From: Tubulanus polymorphus
Lineage: Eukaryota > Nemertea > Palaeonemertea > Tubulaniformes > Tubulanidae
DNA: 64,000 nt
Direction of reading: 5' to 3'
NCBI RefSeq assembly: GCF_964204645.1
Contig: NC_134025.1
Location: 18,692,001 to 18,756,000, forward strand
Shown here: positions 24,301 through 38,400 of the stretch, one piece after another
How the letters are laid out: each line of letters opens with the position of its first letter
How positions within the stretch are numbered: the stretch's first letter is position 1
Notes under the pieces: generated by a model
The model's database searches: none
Told to the model about the DNA's origin: nothing
Seen by the model: the letters and a program-made list of their open reading frames with translations, nothing else
Made by a program: the position numbers and the translations under genes

Positions 24301-27300
24301 TAGATACACCCTAACCGTTATTTCAATGATAGAAGGTTCTAGAACGATGACCACACTCAAACGTGGTGAACGGATAGGTGTCACACCTGACGATGATCTC
24401 TAGGGTGAGATCGAAACGTTGTGTCTTTTAAATATTTTAGATTTAATAAATAAATTCTGGTTTTTAAATTCTTTAAATCTTTAAATAGTGGGATTTTATC
24501 TTATTATAGAAGGTTCTCTTTGGTAATGAATGGATTTTGATTTTTTCAGGAAAGACCTCCATCATTAAAAGATATACAGAAGGTAAACATTTTCAGTTCA
24601 AATTTTTTTTCAGTCATAAAAGTGTTGTAATTCTCCAGCTAAAATACCAATTATCCTTTCTTTGAGTGGGGGTTGGGTAAAAGTTCATGAAGTTGCCTAA
24701 ATCAAGTATACTCCAAACATCTGTGCCCAGTAAAGCTCGTCTAACTCCGGCAAAATTCGTCCGAGGTAAGGAAAGTCTTTTGTTAAAGATAGGGAAATGC
24801 ATCAGGAAGTCAGAAAAATGATTTCATTTTTGTCTGAGTTCGTTAAAAGTCCACGCTAGCCATGTCCAAGTAGGCGAGGTTCACTATATTATAAACATTT
24901 TATTCAGTACTACTGCAGTCAAAGCTCATTATAACACAGTATATAATTATGTCGTAATATGAATATTCACCTGGTATTCATTGGCCAGAATTAGAACCAA
25001 AACATTATCTAGATTCCAAAAAGATTCATTTAGTCCAGGAGCAATTCACCCGAGTACCTCTGGTTATAGGGATCATCACAATAAATTAGTGAGGATGTCA
25101 AGTCAAGGGCTGAACAAGGGACCAGTCATTTATTACGTACGCATGATGGGCGGTTATGTCTGATCCGTACAGGGTCTGTACAGGGGAGGGGGTTCAATTA
25201 TATGTTATGATGACATATCAGCGTAAAGTCTATGACGTCATGCCAATGCTAATAAAATTGATCGAAAGTCGCAGTAAAAAAAAGTGCATCAGACTCATCT
25301 CATTTTCACAGCACCTTCAAATTGTCACTCCGTTCACGTAAAACATTAGAAACAGTTGAAAATTACTCAAAATAATGTGTCAATTATTCCCTACAAGAAA
25401 GCATCACAAGATTTCTGATTTAATGGTCCAAACAGTTATTCTATCGCATTTTTTCTTGTTAGTTATGTGGCAGATGAGAGGGGGTTAAGCAATCGCGTAG
25501 TGATATATCCGCATTGACATCGGCAGTAAAGAATCGGGAATGGCCACTTTTGAATAGTTTCACCTTGACTTATTCTAGGTCAACTTGTACATCACCATAT
25601 ACAATATAGTATTCTGTAAGAACCCTCACTTTGACCCATCATCGTAACCTTAGCTCAGGCGTGAGAAATCTATTTTTGTTTCATTCAATATTTTGTCAAA
25701 ATGATTTCATTTATCAAAATCGCTGTGTCTCTGAATAGCAATACCTCACACCCTGACCCAGATACTAGCTACTGGAGAATTATATCAATAGTACTTTTAT
25801 TATTAAGAGGTGACGAGATTCCATCCCCGGCTTTCAGCTAATGCTAATTTCAGGAATTTCTACTTGTGTATGATATCAGAAAACTGATTGTACATCGAAG
25901 ATATTCTTGATGTTTCCTTTTTATACAACACTCAATCATTAAAGAAAAAGGAAAATAGAAAATGATTGTAATACAATTTTAAAACTTCTCCCAGAATAAT
26001 TCAAGGAATTTTTGGAAAAATTGCCTTTCCAACTGATTATGAGGGGAAAATGAAAACAGCATTATTAATCCTGATTTTCTCATGTTACTATTTTGCAGTT
26101 CAACTTGGTCATAATGACGTCATATTTTGTATCTATCAAATTTTAGGATTTTTCTCTCCAAATTACAAGCTGACAATTGGTGTTGACTTTGCATTGAAGA
26201 CATTGCAGTGGGATGAACATACAAAAGTTAATCTGCAGTTGTGGTAAATATTTATGCATTTATAAATTACCAGTTGCAAAGGTCATTTACAAATTAAAAG
26301 AATTAAAAGAAAGAATTTTATCTAATGGATTGAGGAAGATTAATTCTTGAACTCTTGTTTTATTGAAGAAGAAAAGTAAAAGGCATAACAGGATTTTTAT
26401 ATGGACTGCTTGTAGTCTATAACAACATCCTCCCACTGCTATCTGAGTCAACAGTTGTCATATGATCAGATTTACTTAAACAGCACGGTTGCAATGCTTC
26501 ATCTCAGTTGTGTCACTTGTGTCACATCCGGACAGATTGGTCGTGGGCCTATTGAATAACAACCCTCCTAAATGTCGAAAATTTTGTTTTGAAGTTCAAT
26601 CCAATGAGCCCGTTAATAAACGCAACAATTATACTCCGGTAGGCCTAAAGCCGAGTAAAACTCGATAAACACTTCAAGCGACATAGCGAACGATCTCCTT
26701 ACCCCCACAGCAAACGCTTACTCCAAATTTCAAGTGTGAGTCCAGCATACGGAAAGGAGTGTGTTATATACTTGTATTTAGTAAATACCTTGTGCATTTG
26801 ACAATGATCGGTATGTACTGTAGGAAATATAGAGTATTGATGGTATTGATATAGAGGTTGAAGCCCGCGGCCGAATAAAGTAATATATTCTTTTATTTTG
26901 ATACCTCGTCGACATAACAGCTTTTCTCCGCTATATCTCTTCGGCGTGTTTAGTTTAGGCCTACGACTCTACAGTACACTAAAGATTTTTTTTAGTAAAT
27001 ACATGGTTAATTTGGTAAAGAAAAATAGGTATTGTTAAACTAACTCCTTGAAACCCGCAGCCAAATCACTGGTAGTAATAAACGAATTTGTACTCGATTT
27101 GATTCTCATGATAAGGGGAAACTCGCAGCTGATCCCCGAAACGACGATGTAGTGACACACGTCGATTCGTCGATGTTTACGGCTCGAAAGTGCTTTTAAA
27201 GTAGTAAATTTCCAGTGTATCGGTAATATGATTTGATGAGGAAAATGGGCTATTGTTAAAATTACTGTTTGAAGACCGCGGCCGAATGTGAAGTCTGCGG

Positions 27301-29375
27301 CAATAAATTAGTTCATTTTTACTTGAATTGATAATCGAAGTGACAATCGGCCTGCGGGTTGATTTCGGGATGACTCGAAAAACATGTCGCCCCATTGGAT
27401 GGGGCTAAATTTTCGATGTTTACGGCCCGACAGTGCTTTTGTAACGATGATTCGTGAAAAAACATGCGGAGTATTTGTAGATCTCAGTGAGCTGAACGAT
27501 ATCATACGGATTGTATCGACAACAGCGGCAAGGTAACAAAGCCTTAGTTCTTTTAGTGAAAATAGTGTGACATGAAATAATAATAAGAACAAACATGCGA
27601 ATCTCAATAGGGTTTTCTTAGATGTAACAGAAAACCCTAAATATAGCTGCAAAGCAGCGATAAAGGGTTTCTGCCTTGCCGGGTTAAATACCATACTAGG
27701 AAGGTTGCAAAAGATTTCACTGAAATCAGTTCATTACGTACTACTATCTGAGAAGAAGCGCCACCTAGGGGTCAGCCTGTATCATGGGTCAGCCCATATC
27801 ATGGATATGTTGACCCATGGCTCGTAAGTGCAAAGTAATGATGTACCAAGTTTAGGGAAAATAACTTCAAGAAAATAGGTGATACAGTGTTCTACCATTC
27901 CCTCGTAACAAAGTACATGTGTATCAATTTTCATAAAAATCCCTCCATCCGATAAGTAGATATCAATGAAAATGCATTTCCAACAATTTGTAGGTAGCGC
28001 TACTGGAGCACCATATGAGTTACCTACTTAAACCTTACACTAATACAAGTGTCTTGTAAAGGGGTACTAACCACACATTGCAACCTCGATTCTATCACCA
28101 ACGGTTAAGGACCTAGGAGCAAAAATCGTCTTCACAGTTTTCACAGTCCCCAGGTGGCAGTTGTATGAACTGATCATGCAGGTTGGCATATTACACACGT
28201 GTCTTTGTACTTATACCAAGTTTTGTGATTTTCATAATAAACAGACCGCATTACATACGAAAAATGGATGCGGAAATCGATTTTTCAAAATTTACGCCCC
28301 CTAGTGGTTAAAATAGGAACTAATCATGTGAGGGGTTCGTTGCATTTACTAACCAGGTACATGTGTATCAATTTTTATAGAAATCCATTGATACCCTTAG
28401 TCGATATAGATGAAAATGTGTTTTCCAGCGTCTTGTAGGTGGCGCTACTGGAGAACCATATGAGTTACATAGTTATACCATACATCAATACAAGCATCCT
28501 GTCAAGGGCTACTGATCACTCCTTACAACCACAATTCTATCTCCACCGGTTAAGGAGCTAGGAGCAAAAATCTGTTTGAAAAATTTGGGGTCCCATTTTC
28601 GAGCCCGTAGAGCCCAAACGGTTAATCGCAGATAGGACGTGCTATTGACTTCTTTAGCCTCCGGGCTGTCATGAACAACTATTGTGCCCGGCCGAAGCTG
28701 AAAACTCAAAGACAAAAATTTTTCTCACAGTAACTTTTCGATGTCAGAATTTTCAAAAGTAAAACGCCCCCTGGTGGGTTAACGGGGTCCCCAATCAAAG
28801 AGCCATTAGACTTACCTCAAGGTACCTGAATTCTGTACATCTCACGTTTCGTGTTTCAAGTAAAACCGTTGAGCAATATTCTTGTTACTAGCCAAATTCG
28901 AAGTATTAAAGCCTATGATGCTCACTACTAGTGTTGCCAGCTCTCTAACTTGTATACGGCACAAACACAAACAAGGTTATTAAAAATTCCTCAGTTGCGT
29001 TCAGTCGAGCAATGTCCTAATTCAACAATCGATTCGTAGAAGGAAGAGATAAAAATATCACCACTGCTTACGTGTTTACTACAGATCTACAACAACTCAG
29101 CTCTATCTATATAAGGACACAGACACAAACACACGTATTTAGGAGGCGCTGTGGGAATGACACGTAGGCAATACACATACGTATATGGATACTGTTTGAA
29201 TCGGGCTTAAATTTTGATGTTTAGAGGCTCACAGTGAGTAAAGTGCAATTCTAATTAATATCATATACAGTATTTGTCAATGCAGCGTAGTACTTGTGAT
29301 ACAGAATGGTTTCACCGACAGTGAAAGTAAATTGAAGTTGTTTATATCCTTTCAGTATGATCCAGTGTGAAAAGA

Positions 29376-29406
<31 letters not shown>

Positions 29407-32400
29407 CAACAGAATTACAATAGGGTTTCTGCGAAAGCAGCAGAAACCCTAATAATAATAAGAAATACGCAAATCTCAATAGGGTTTTCTGTAATGTAAC
29501 AGAAAACCCTTATAATAATCACGTAAATCTCAGGGTTTTCTGTGAAGAAACAGAAAACCCTAAATATACTGCATAACAGATCTACGTAGTTTCGCCTTCT
29601 CATCTACAACAATTGGGCTGCACTTCATGGTGTCGAGTTCTTGTACATCCATTTCAAGTTCCTTTCCTTTGCACATCCTAGACCCAACAAATCAAAATAT
29701 AGAGAAATTAAAAGTTAGTGATATAATCTGGTTAGGGATCTCAACAGGAGTAAGCACCACAGTAACCATGTGAAGGTAAGTAGGCTTATTATTACTTATA
29801 ACGAGCTTTCTCTGTCAAGTCTAACGCAAGTCAACATATTCAGTATTTGCCTGTTACAAACTTCCACCCCTCATCAACCAAAGTACTTTCTTACGTGCTA
29901 TTCGTGACCTTAGTCCTTCGCATTTAAAACATTTAGTCTGTTTTCGCGAAATCTTTTCAGGGGTTGCAACTAGTTACGAGGGCAAAGTCAGCGTTTCGGT
30001 TTCTTTTTTCAACCACTTCCTCCATTTCCTACTCCCTCTGGGGTGCAGGGAAATCAAATCTTGAATGGGCTGCTCAGAAGCACCTCTATTTCAGCCAAGC
30101 GATTTTGCTTGCTGGCAGATTCTGGAGTTTTATGATTCGGTCCCCACATAATGTAATCATCGTCGACTGACTCCTCTGAAGAAATCTCAGAAGGTTTTTT
30201 GCAGCTCCCTCGGCTTCCTCCCAAGTCTTTTCTCCTGCCTAAAGACTGGGTTCTCTCCAGTTGGCTCCCAGTAGCAAGTTTTCATGTCATTGAAATGGAC
30301 TGTCTTGATGATGGGCTTTTTGTTATGAAGAGGAGTTTCCGCGATGCCCTTGTAAGACTTCAGAATACTTATGTGTCACGACATATGGCCCTGGCCATTT
30401 CCCATGGCGGATCTACTTATGCATGGGATGATATGCAGTTGTTCGCGACTTCTCAATGCCTTGTATGCTACACATGTCACTGAAAACATCTGACAAAAGT
30501 TCACCCCTGGTCAGAATAGATACTTTCTGGGCACCCATATTGGGTGGTCCATTCATCACTATCTTTCGTGCAACCGTGTGGGCCTTATCATTCCGTAGAG
30601 GCCATGCCTCTGGCCACTTCGTAAAAGCATCTTGTGCTGCTGATATATAGCAGTCACCTTTTCTTGTTTAGACGCAAGGGACCAATAATATTGACATGTA
30701 TTTGTTGGCCATACCAACCAACTGGTATTGACACAAGGTGCTTTAGACATTTTGGCAGGTGATTTACATTCGCCACATGTTCTGCACATTTTTATGAAAT
30801 GTCACACCATGGCAGTAAGTCCCATCGCCCAAAATTGTTGCCTTACTTCGAGTTCCTTTTTTGTAACTCCCACTCCCATATGCCGGCCGGCAAACCCTTG
30901 ATGCAACTCAGTGATTGCTTTTTCAGTGGTGTTCGATGGGAGAACTACACGGTGTGATCGATCTGCGGAACCTGGTAGTGGTCTGAGGACTAGTAAACCG
31001 TTTTGAAGGTGTAAACACTCAAACAAATCAAACAGGCTCCTCATCAATCTGCCACACTGCCTTAAGTTGTGTCTGTGGGTTTACCCTTTTCAACCTCCAA
31101 AGCCGTGTGAACCAACTAGATTTCTGGATCTGCCTGTTGGGCATATACTAGGTCCTTAAATGTTAACTGTATGGGGGCACTAATTTTTATGAGGTTGATA
31201 CCTGGTGATAAAGGTAGTAGGCTGACAGTTTGTCCCAGAAATTTAATTTGTTTCTTCCACAGAGAGCATTTGCTAGGTTTCAACTTCAAATTTGCCTTTG
31301 AGAAACATTTAAAAACTTGGTCGAGTCAACTTAGGTGTGATGCTAGCTCTGATGAGGATACAATCACATCATCTTAGTAGATTAAACAGGATTTCCAAGC
31401 GACCTCATCTAAAGCCATGGACAAGTCTCGAAAAACAATCAGGTGCATTGCACAACCCAAAAGGCATAACATTCCATTCATAAAGATGGCACTCCATTGT
31501 GAATGCAGTTTTAGCTTTGTCTGACTCCTTAATCGTCACCTGCCAGTATCCACACATTAAATCCAACGTGCTATACCATGTGGCACCTGCCAACGCTTTG
31601 AGCGTGCTGTCAATACGACCTTCAGGGTGGGAATCTTTGACGGTTTTCTGATTGAGTTTACGGTAATCCCAGCCTCAAGTCTCAAAAAATTGTCTGCCTT
31701 TTTGGCCAGCACAATTGGGCTTGCCCACGCACTGTGCGAATGGCGTATTACCCCATTCTCCAGCAGCTTCTCAGTCTGACCTTCGACAAATTCTCGTCTT
31801 GCAATGTAAATGTCTTGGTCTGTCTTGTGGGTTTGCATTATCAGCATTTATCTCGAATTCCATCGGTGGGGTATGGTCGTTGTGGGAGTTACCAAATATT
31901 TCAGAACCAGGAGGAATATACTGGGTCTTCTTCAGAAAAACACCACATGTACTGGTGCGTTTTCGGTTTCGGCATAGGGGAACTTCGATTAGTCCCATCT
32001 AGAGGGTCCCTTTTCCACAATCTATGTTGCATCTCAATCTCGTCAGGAAGTCATTATCCCAATGAACAGTCTTGTGCAAGGTCGTCTGAGATAACCATCA
32101 GGAATTCTAAGCCACTTATCCCATGAGTTGCATCGGCAATCCCCCGTATACACATATCCTGCCCATTTGCAGTGGTAACGCTATCATTCTGCTCGACTAC
32201 CCCTAGGTTGGCTGGCCTCCCAGGATTTTGAGTGAAGTAAGGTACAACCAGCGCCTGTGTCCAATGAAGCAGCGGCCCATGCCTTGTTTGTCTGGATATT
32301 ACAATAAAGGGCAGCGTCATGCAATTCAATATCACCAATATTTAAAATCTGTGGAGGTGGGTCATAGAAACCCTTTTTCTCACTCTCAGTACCAGGTGGT

Positions 32401-35400
32401 AGTGTCGGAAATAAATGATCATGTCGACCATCGGTGTCCAAAATATATCTTGCTGCATCGGGCCCGAAGTCAGGGAAAACAAGAACAGGTGGCTGGGTGA
32501 GTGCATGCTTGATTTTGTCAAAAGCCAGGCGCTGTTCCTCCCCCCCAAGTAAAGGGTTGATCCTTATGGGTTAGCATGTGTAGGGGTTGACACATAGTCG
32601 CATAGTTATCTATGAACTTAGCATAGTACGTGACCAGCCCCAGAAAACTCTGGACCTCGGTGACATACTTCGGTGCAGGCCAGTTTAGGACCTTGTCAAT
32701 TTTGGTGGGGTCTGTCTCTAACCCAGCTGCACTTACCACATGTCCAAGGAAGGCCAACCGCCGCTGCATGAGGTTACACTTCCTCGGTTTCAGTTTCATA
32801 CCCGCAGCCCGGAAACATGAGAAAACCTCGGCCAATTTGTCAAGGTGAGATGTAAGGTCTGCCGAAGGGACGATATATCGTCCAGGTATATTGGAGCAGT
32901 CTTCCAGGAAACTTTGTCGAGGGCCATCGACATCAGGCGAGTAAAACACGCCGGTGCATTGATAACGCCAAAAGGCATCACATTCCACTCATACATCTTA
33001 TTCTCGAACACAAACGCAGTCTTGTGTTTATCTTCCTCTTTGATGGGAACCTACCAATATCCACTAGTCAGGTCCAAGGTCGAAAACCAAGACGAACCAG
33101 ACAAGGTCTCAAGCAGGCCATCTATTCGACCGAGCGTGTGGCTATCTTTGATAGTACAATCGTTCAACTTCCTATAGTCGCAACAAAGTCTAAGGTTACC
33201 GTCAGCTTTTCTTGCAAGTACAATTGGGCTAGCCCAAGCAGAACTGGAGGGGCAAATTAGGTCGTGCTCTAGTAGCTCTCCAGTGTAACCCTCAACAAAT
33301 TCCCGATGTCCAGGCGGGAGTCTCCGTGGTTGCTGTTTCACCGGCTTTGAATCTCCTGTGTCTATTTCGAATTCAACCTCCCGTTTACAACCCTCTTCAG
33401 CAACCGTAAGAATCCCCACACACTGCAGTGGGTTGAAACAACCAATTGGCTCACCGTGCCTGACCCTTAGTGGTGCGTCTGAGAAGTTTGCTAACCTGAC
33501 AGGTACCCTGTTGTTCTGTGGGATGACCAAGGTCTTACCCGTGCAGAATTGAGTACGCTTACTCCCCTCAATCATACCCGGCATGGAATTGTAGTGACCA
33601 AACCTTTTCTTGAATTGGCCAGCAACCACCATCTCACTACCAGCCGGTATGTAGGTCGTCCAATCAACTAAATTCGACAACAGCTTGGGGATTGAGAATT
33701 CTGCCAAAGGGGTATCTCATTCAGACCCCACTGCAGCATGCAGCGAGAGAAATCCAGAACACAGTTATGACGCAGGAAGAAGTCATTTACCCAGCAAAGC
33801 TCGTCGGCAATAACCATGGGTACCTGAAATTTCAGACCACCTAGTTCTAGGATAACATCAGCCTCCCCCCGGAGTGACAGGGCCTGCCCATTTGCTGTGG
33901 TAAGGACCCAACTACAAGGTCTTAGATCCCGAGGGGACCCAGCCCCTAGGCTGGCTTCCCACACTGGGGATCTAAGGACGGTTAAAGAGACCCCCGCATC
34001 TAAGAGGATCGATGCAGTTGCCCTTGTGTTGATCAAACCCGAAACATATAGCCCGTGTCCTGGACGCAAACATTCCCAATAGATAGTGTCTTGTCCTTCG
34101 TAGCCGTGTGGCAGTCAGGGTGTAAACCATCGTATGGTGTCCCACCTGTCACGATTCCCACATCTAGGGCTGGCTCCGTCTCACAAGGCTGGAGGTCGAC
34201 CGGTTTCTGGGGGGTTGTGAGACAGTCCGGGTGTGAACCATTGTTTGGTGTCCGATTTATCACGTTCCCCACATCTTGGACTGAATCTGTCTCGCGGGGC
34301 TGGGAGTCAACTGATTGTCGGAGGGTCGTGAGGTGATCTAGGTGTAAACCATCTTCGGGGTGTCCAGACATCTCATACTCACCACTTTGAACCAGTTTGA
34401 TCTCCGTGCTTTGGCCTCCTATAGCTGGACTTGTCCCCAACCTAGGCCTTTGGTATGGGGGTACATACTTATCAGGCTCGGGGCACTCTAATTTGTTGGG
34501 TTTGCTCTGCCCCTTGATCGACCCGAGGCTCCATTTCCCGCCCTCTGCACACAATCTCTTGCGTAGTGGCCAGGTGCCCCACATTTGCGGCATGTGACCT
34601 GGGGACATCAACTCGCGGGGTGGTCCGGGGCTCTGCAGTGCCAGCACAGGTCTACATTCCTGGATGGAATGTTTTGTCAACTGGGACCGCCTCCCCTCGT
34701 GGAGAGGTCGGCAACGGTAGTCTCCATTGTCTCCATGCTGGTGGATAGGCTCAGTACCAACCCCACCAACTCGCTCATTAGGCCTTCATTTTCCGGGGTC
34801 GGGTGCACCTGGTTGATAGTCCACTTTGGCTTCGGGTCCTGGGCTGATTCGAGGCCACGGGCTGTCCTTACTGCCTCTGCCAGGGTCTGTGGCTGTGAAA
34901 TGTAGAGCGACTCCTTAGCATGGGGTGCTAGATTCACTCCGCACATATACTGGTCCTTGGCCAGTTCGTCTTGGAGGTTAAATGTCCCTCATTCACCTTT
35001 TGTCATTTTGAGAGTCAACTGCTTTGTCGCAACACCAGACACCACACTACAAATAGATGCAGTTGAGTATTTGACAGAATAAGTCTTAATTTTTAGACGT
35101 TTTACGACCACGTGGTCATGATCGACAGAAACAAACATTGTCTTATCCTATAAAGTGTATACTTTATTACGGATTTAATAAAGATTGAATTGAATTGAAT
35201 TGCCGGAATGGCTTCTTGCGGAAGCATCTCCCGTAAATGACTGTTCCTTTTTTCATGTAATTATATACATGTATAATATTTAACACATACGACCTCTTGC
35301 TAACACCTATCTCGACCTATGATGTTTTTAATCGGCTTAAAGAATAAAATAAATTCTTACTTTGAAGCAGAGGCAGCCATTTTGTTATGTGGTCTCTCCG

Positions 35401-38400
35401 CAATCACACCGGTCGACAGATTGGAGAGAATGGACTCTCCGAACTCTCCAGAAATAGTCACCTGATCAATAATGGAGCGTCCGGATTATCCATACTGCAT
35501 AAAAGAATCGGCCCATGCGGATACGGACTAAAATAAACAAGGGATATGGATTTGGTTAAGCCTAGTCCGCCACATACTGGTACAATCGATATCTCCCATC
35601 ACTTGCCTGCCAAAACCGTACTGATACGGTTGTCTTGTTTCTTAACTTTAACGATAGATGGCGAATTCATCGCACAACACCAGTTAGTTTAATGACTTTA
35701 CTACTAAACTATCATCAGTCGTTCAATACAGTGTGTTAGTGATATCATCTATTGAAATGGGGTCTGAACGCGCATGAATGGGCATATTTTATGCAAAATA
35801 CCCCCTCTGCACTAGTGATTGCTGCAGATTTTATCACTTTTAGAAGAAATGCTGCTTATTTTACATGAAAAAGCAAGACCAGATGAACAAAATTAAACAA
35901 ATTTGATGATGATCTCTTTTAGTTTTTGTTTTATGAATCTCTGAAAAACACGGAAATCCTTGCAAAGTGCGGCATTTCCTGAAAAATAGACCTGGCAGGC
36001 AAAGAGTTAGGAACCCAATCTTATTCTGATGAGTTTACATGCTGAACAAAATAACAGAGATAAGAATATATCACTGTTAATTCGATGAAATGTTTTATTG
36101 AAATATTTGAATACATGTATGGGTAAGTTGTAGATCGCTGATAAAGCACTATTATCAATATTATTATAAATTAAATTTATTCTGGTCCTTGGCCACTGTT
36201 GATGTAAGATTTTAAGGACTTCTAAATCCATACTAAAAAAACAATGATGGACAACAAACCTTGTGAAAGTTTATGTAGACAAATTAACTTCGTTATTAGA
36301 ATCAAACACAATTTGTGTTTATGCATAACCTGGTTTACATTGAACCTGGTTTACGATCTAGCTCAAATCCACTTTTCGTCACAAACAAATTGTCGATAAG
36401 TTTCAAGATTTGTAGACCAACTGGCGATATGAATAAGCCTCTGGCCGAAGTTAAAATGCATTTACAGATTACAAAACCATTAACGAAGCTCAGCAGCTGA
36501 AAGACAGATAGACATACAGACACATTCAATTGACTCAAAACATTGTATGGTATTGCACAGCTGGGCTGTTTGGCGAATAGAATGTTGAGATGATATCTAC
36601 AATGTTCAGAATTATCCGCTTACAATATAACTCCTGGCTGTAAGAAAATCCATATTTAATATGACCGTATGTCCAACACTTTTGAAAACTATAAATAAAA
36701 TGTCCATAAGCCTATATGAATCAAACAGAAACCCGTTAGAAAATAAGGAATATAAAAGTGCGAGCGGATCCCTAATGCACGTCAGACCAGCGCGTTATCG
36801 GCTGCGCTATCCGGTCACTCAGCCACTCGTAAAGCTATTATATGATGGAACTTAATGTAGCTTAGATATGAGATTCACACCTACGTACATTCTTGTTCTT
36901 CTCTTCTGACATGATAAAATTCTTTTTACGCAAGATTAATTCATGATAAATTACTATACGAAAGTTCGCTAAGTTATATTTCTGTCAGAATTGGAAATTA
37001 CGTTTATTGTAAAAACTTGCGGCACAAATCAGATAGATTACCCTTTGTGTAATCACTGTCATGGCAAAGTTCATGGATAAACTTTAACTGGAAAAACCAG
37101 GATCGTCTCAATTACTTCATGTTCATAAGGAACTTACCAGTAATCTTGACACTAATGCTGTGTGAAATGAGTTCATTAATCATAAATCCATCAATGACTG
37201 ACTTCAGTTTTGAAAATTTGAATAAGTATTTTGAAGGCTCATGAACGGACATCTGTTATGCATGCCTTGTACAGTTAATGATATGTTATGCAAGATGAAT
37301 ATTGTATGTTATATGCAAATGAAAAAGTCAGATTTATTAATTGTATATTTATTAGTTTCTAATTAAGGTGTCTATCTGATCCCATGGCCTCTACACCATA
37401 TTACTCCTTGCTGCGGGTCTGAAGAAAATAGAAAATGTCATGGAATATGTCCCAGCCGGTGGGATTTTACTTGTTATTTTTTGCTAATTGACTTAATCTT
37501 ATTATATTATTATTATTATTTCATCTGATTATAATGACCCAGTCTAACAAGATATCTTTTTTAGCCTTACAGACTGCAAAATTAAAATTCCAAGAATTAA
37601 TCTGACATTGACCTTATAGTTCTGTCACATTATCTCACATGAACGTGTATTTCATTTTCTTCAGGGATATTGCTGGTCATGAAAGATTTGGTCATATGAC
37701 ACGGGTTTATTATAAATATGCGTAAGTTAAGTAAAAGAAATTAAAATCTTCCTGAGTACCCACATGGTGTTTGAAAGCTAGTGAATCCTAACAGGCAGTA
37801 CAAATTTGATCTCAAGCCTATACCTATGAACCAATTTGCCTCAGAAGGCTACTGCAATTCATTTTAAGTTTTAATTCTAGCAGCTACAACTCCAATTTTC
37901 AGTGTACTAGTGATCTTGATCTAACAGGGACACCATGCCCACTTGAAAAGTGGTTTCAAATGCTCAAAAATCTAACAATTTCAATATCCAACAACCCCTG
38001 GTGGCCATATAGAAAAACCGATGACCTTGAAACTCGCCACAATCATAGAACATGTTATGAGCTACAACTTGGCAATTGATTGTGGTAACGGTATATGCTT
38101 AGGTATCAATATAATGTGGAAGATACTTTTCCACCTACGAATGAGTACTGATGACACCAAGATGGCTGCCAAGTGCGTGATAATTGGCTGACCAAAATAC
38201 CTGCCTCGGGTATTAAAGATCCCTTTCCATAGAATTGCCACCACAAATTTCAATGAAAAATGGCAAACCAGTAGGAAGCTACAGGACTACATTTTATGGC
38301 ACAAAAAGGTCACAGGATGGCCATCTTGAGTTCGATCGACCTGATTTTTCTTATTCTGATGGGCTCTTGGGGGATCAGGGATGAAAATCTTCCAATTTGC

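Larger units (their letters stand above)
32416..34990 (-). mobile_element. Ty3/gypsy-type gag-pol remnant, element 1
   Basis: Minus-strand order: Gag C-terminal part (LAEAVRTARGLESAQ, about 34.86 kb), two zinc knuckles near 34.56-34.64 kb (CWHC... interrupted by TGA, then CRKCGAPGHYA), protease (34069-33668), reverse transcriptase (33707-32518) and the first residues of RNase H. It ends at about 32416, where element 2's gag-pol border begins without an LTR between. Both elements share the same gene order and similar residues (AWASPIVLA, YEWNVMPFG), so they are relatives. Stops and frameshifts are frequent, as described for the parts. Confidence 0.8.

Noticed and set aside
26050-26247. Open frame around Rab exon 3
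   Set aside because: It is exon 3 with intron read-through upstream; the conserved part starts after the acceptor at 26146.
30199-30483. Plus-strand frames across the gypsy remnants (30-34.9 kb)
   Set aside because: The minus strand carries the recognisable pol motifs; plus frames are shadows.
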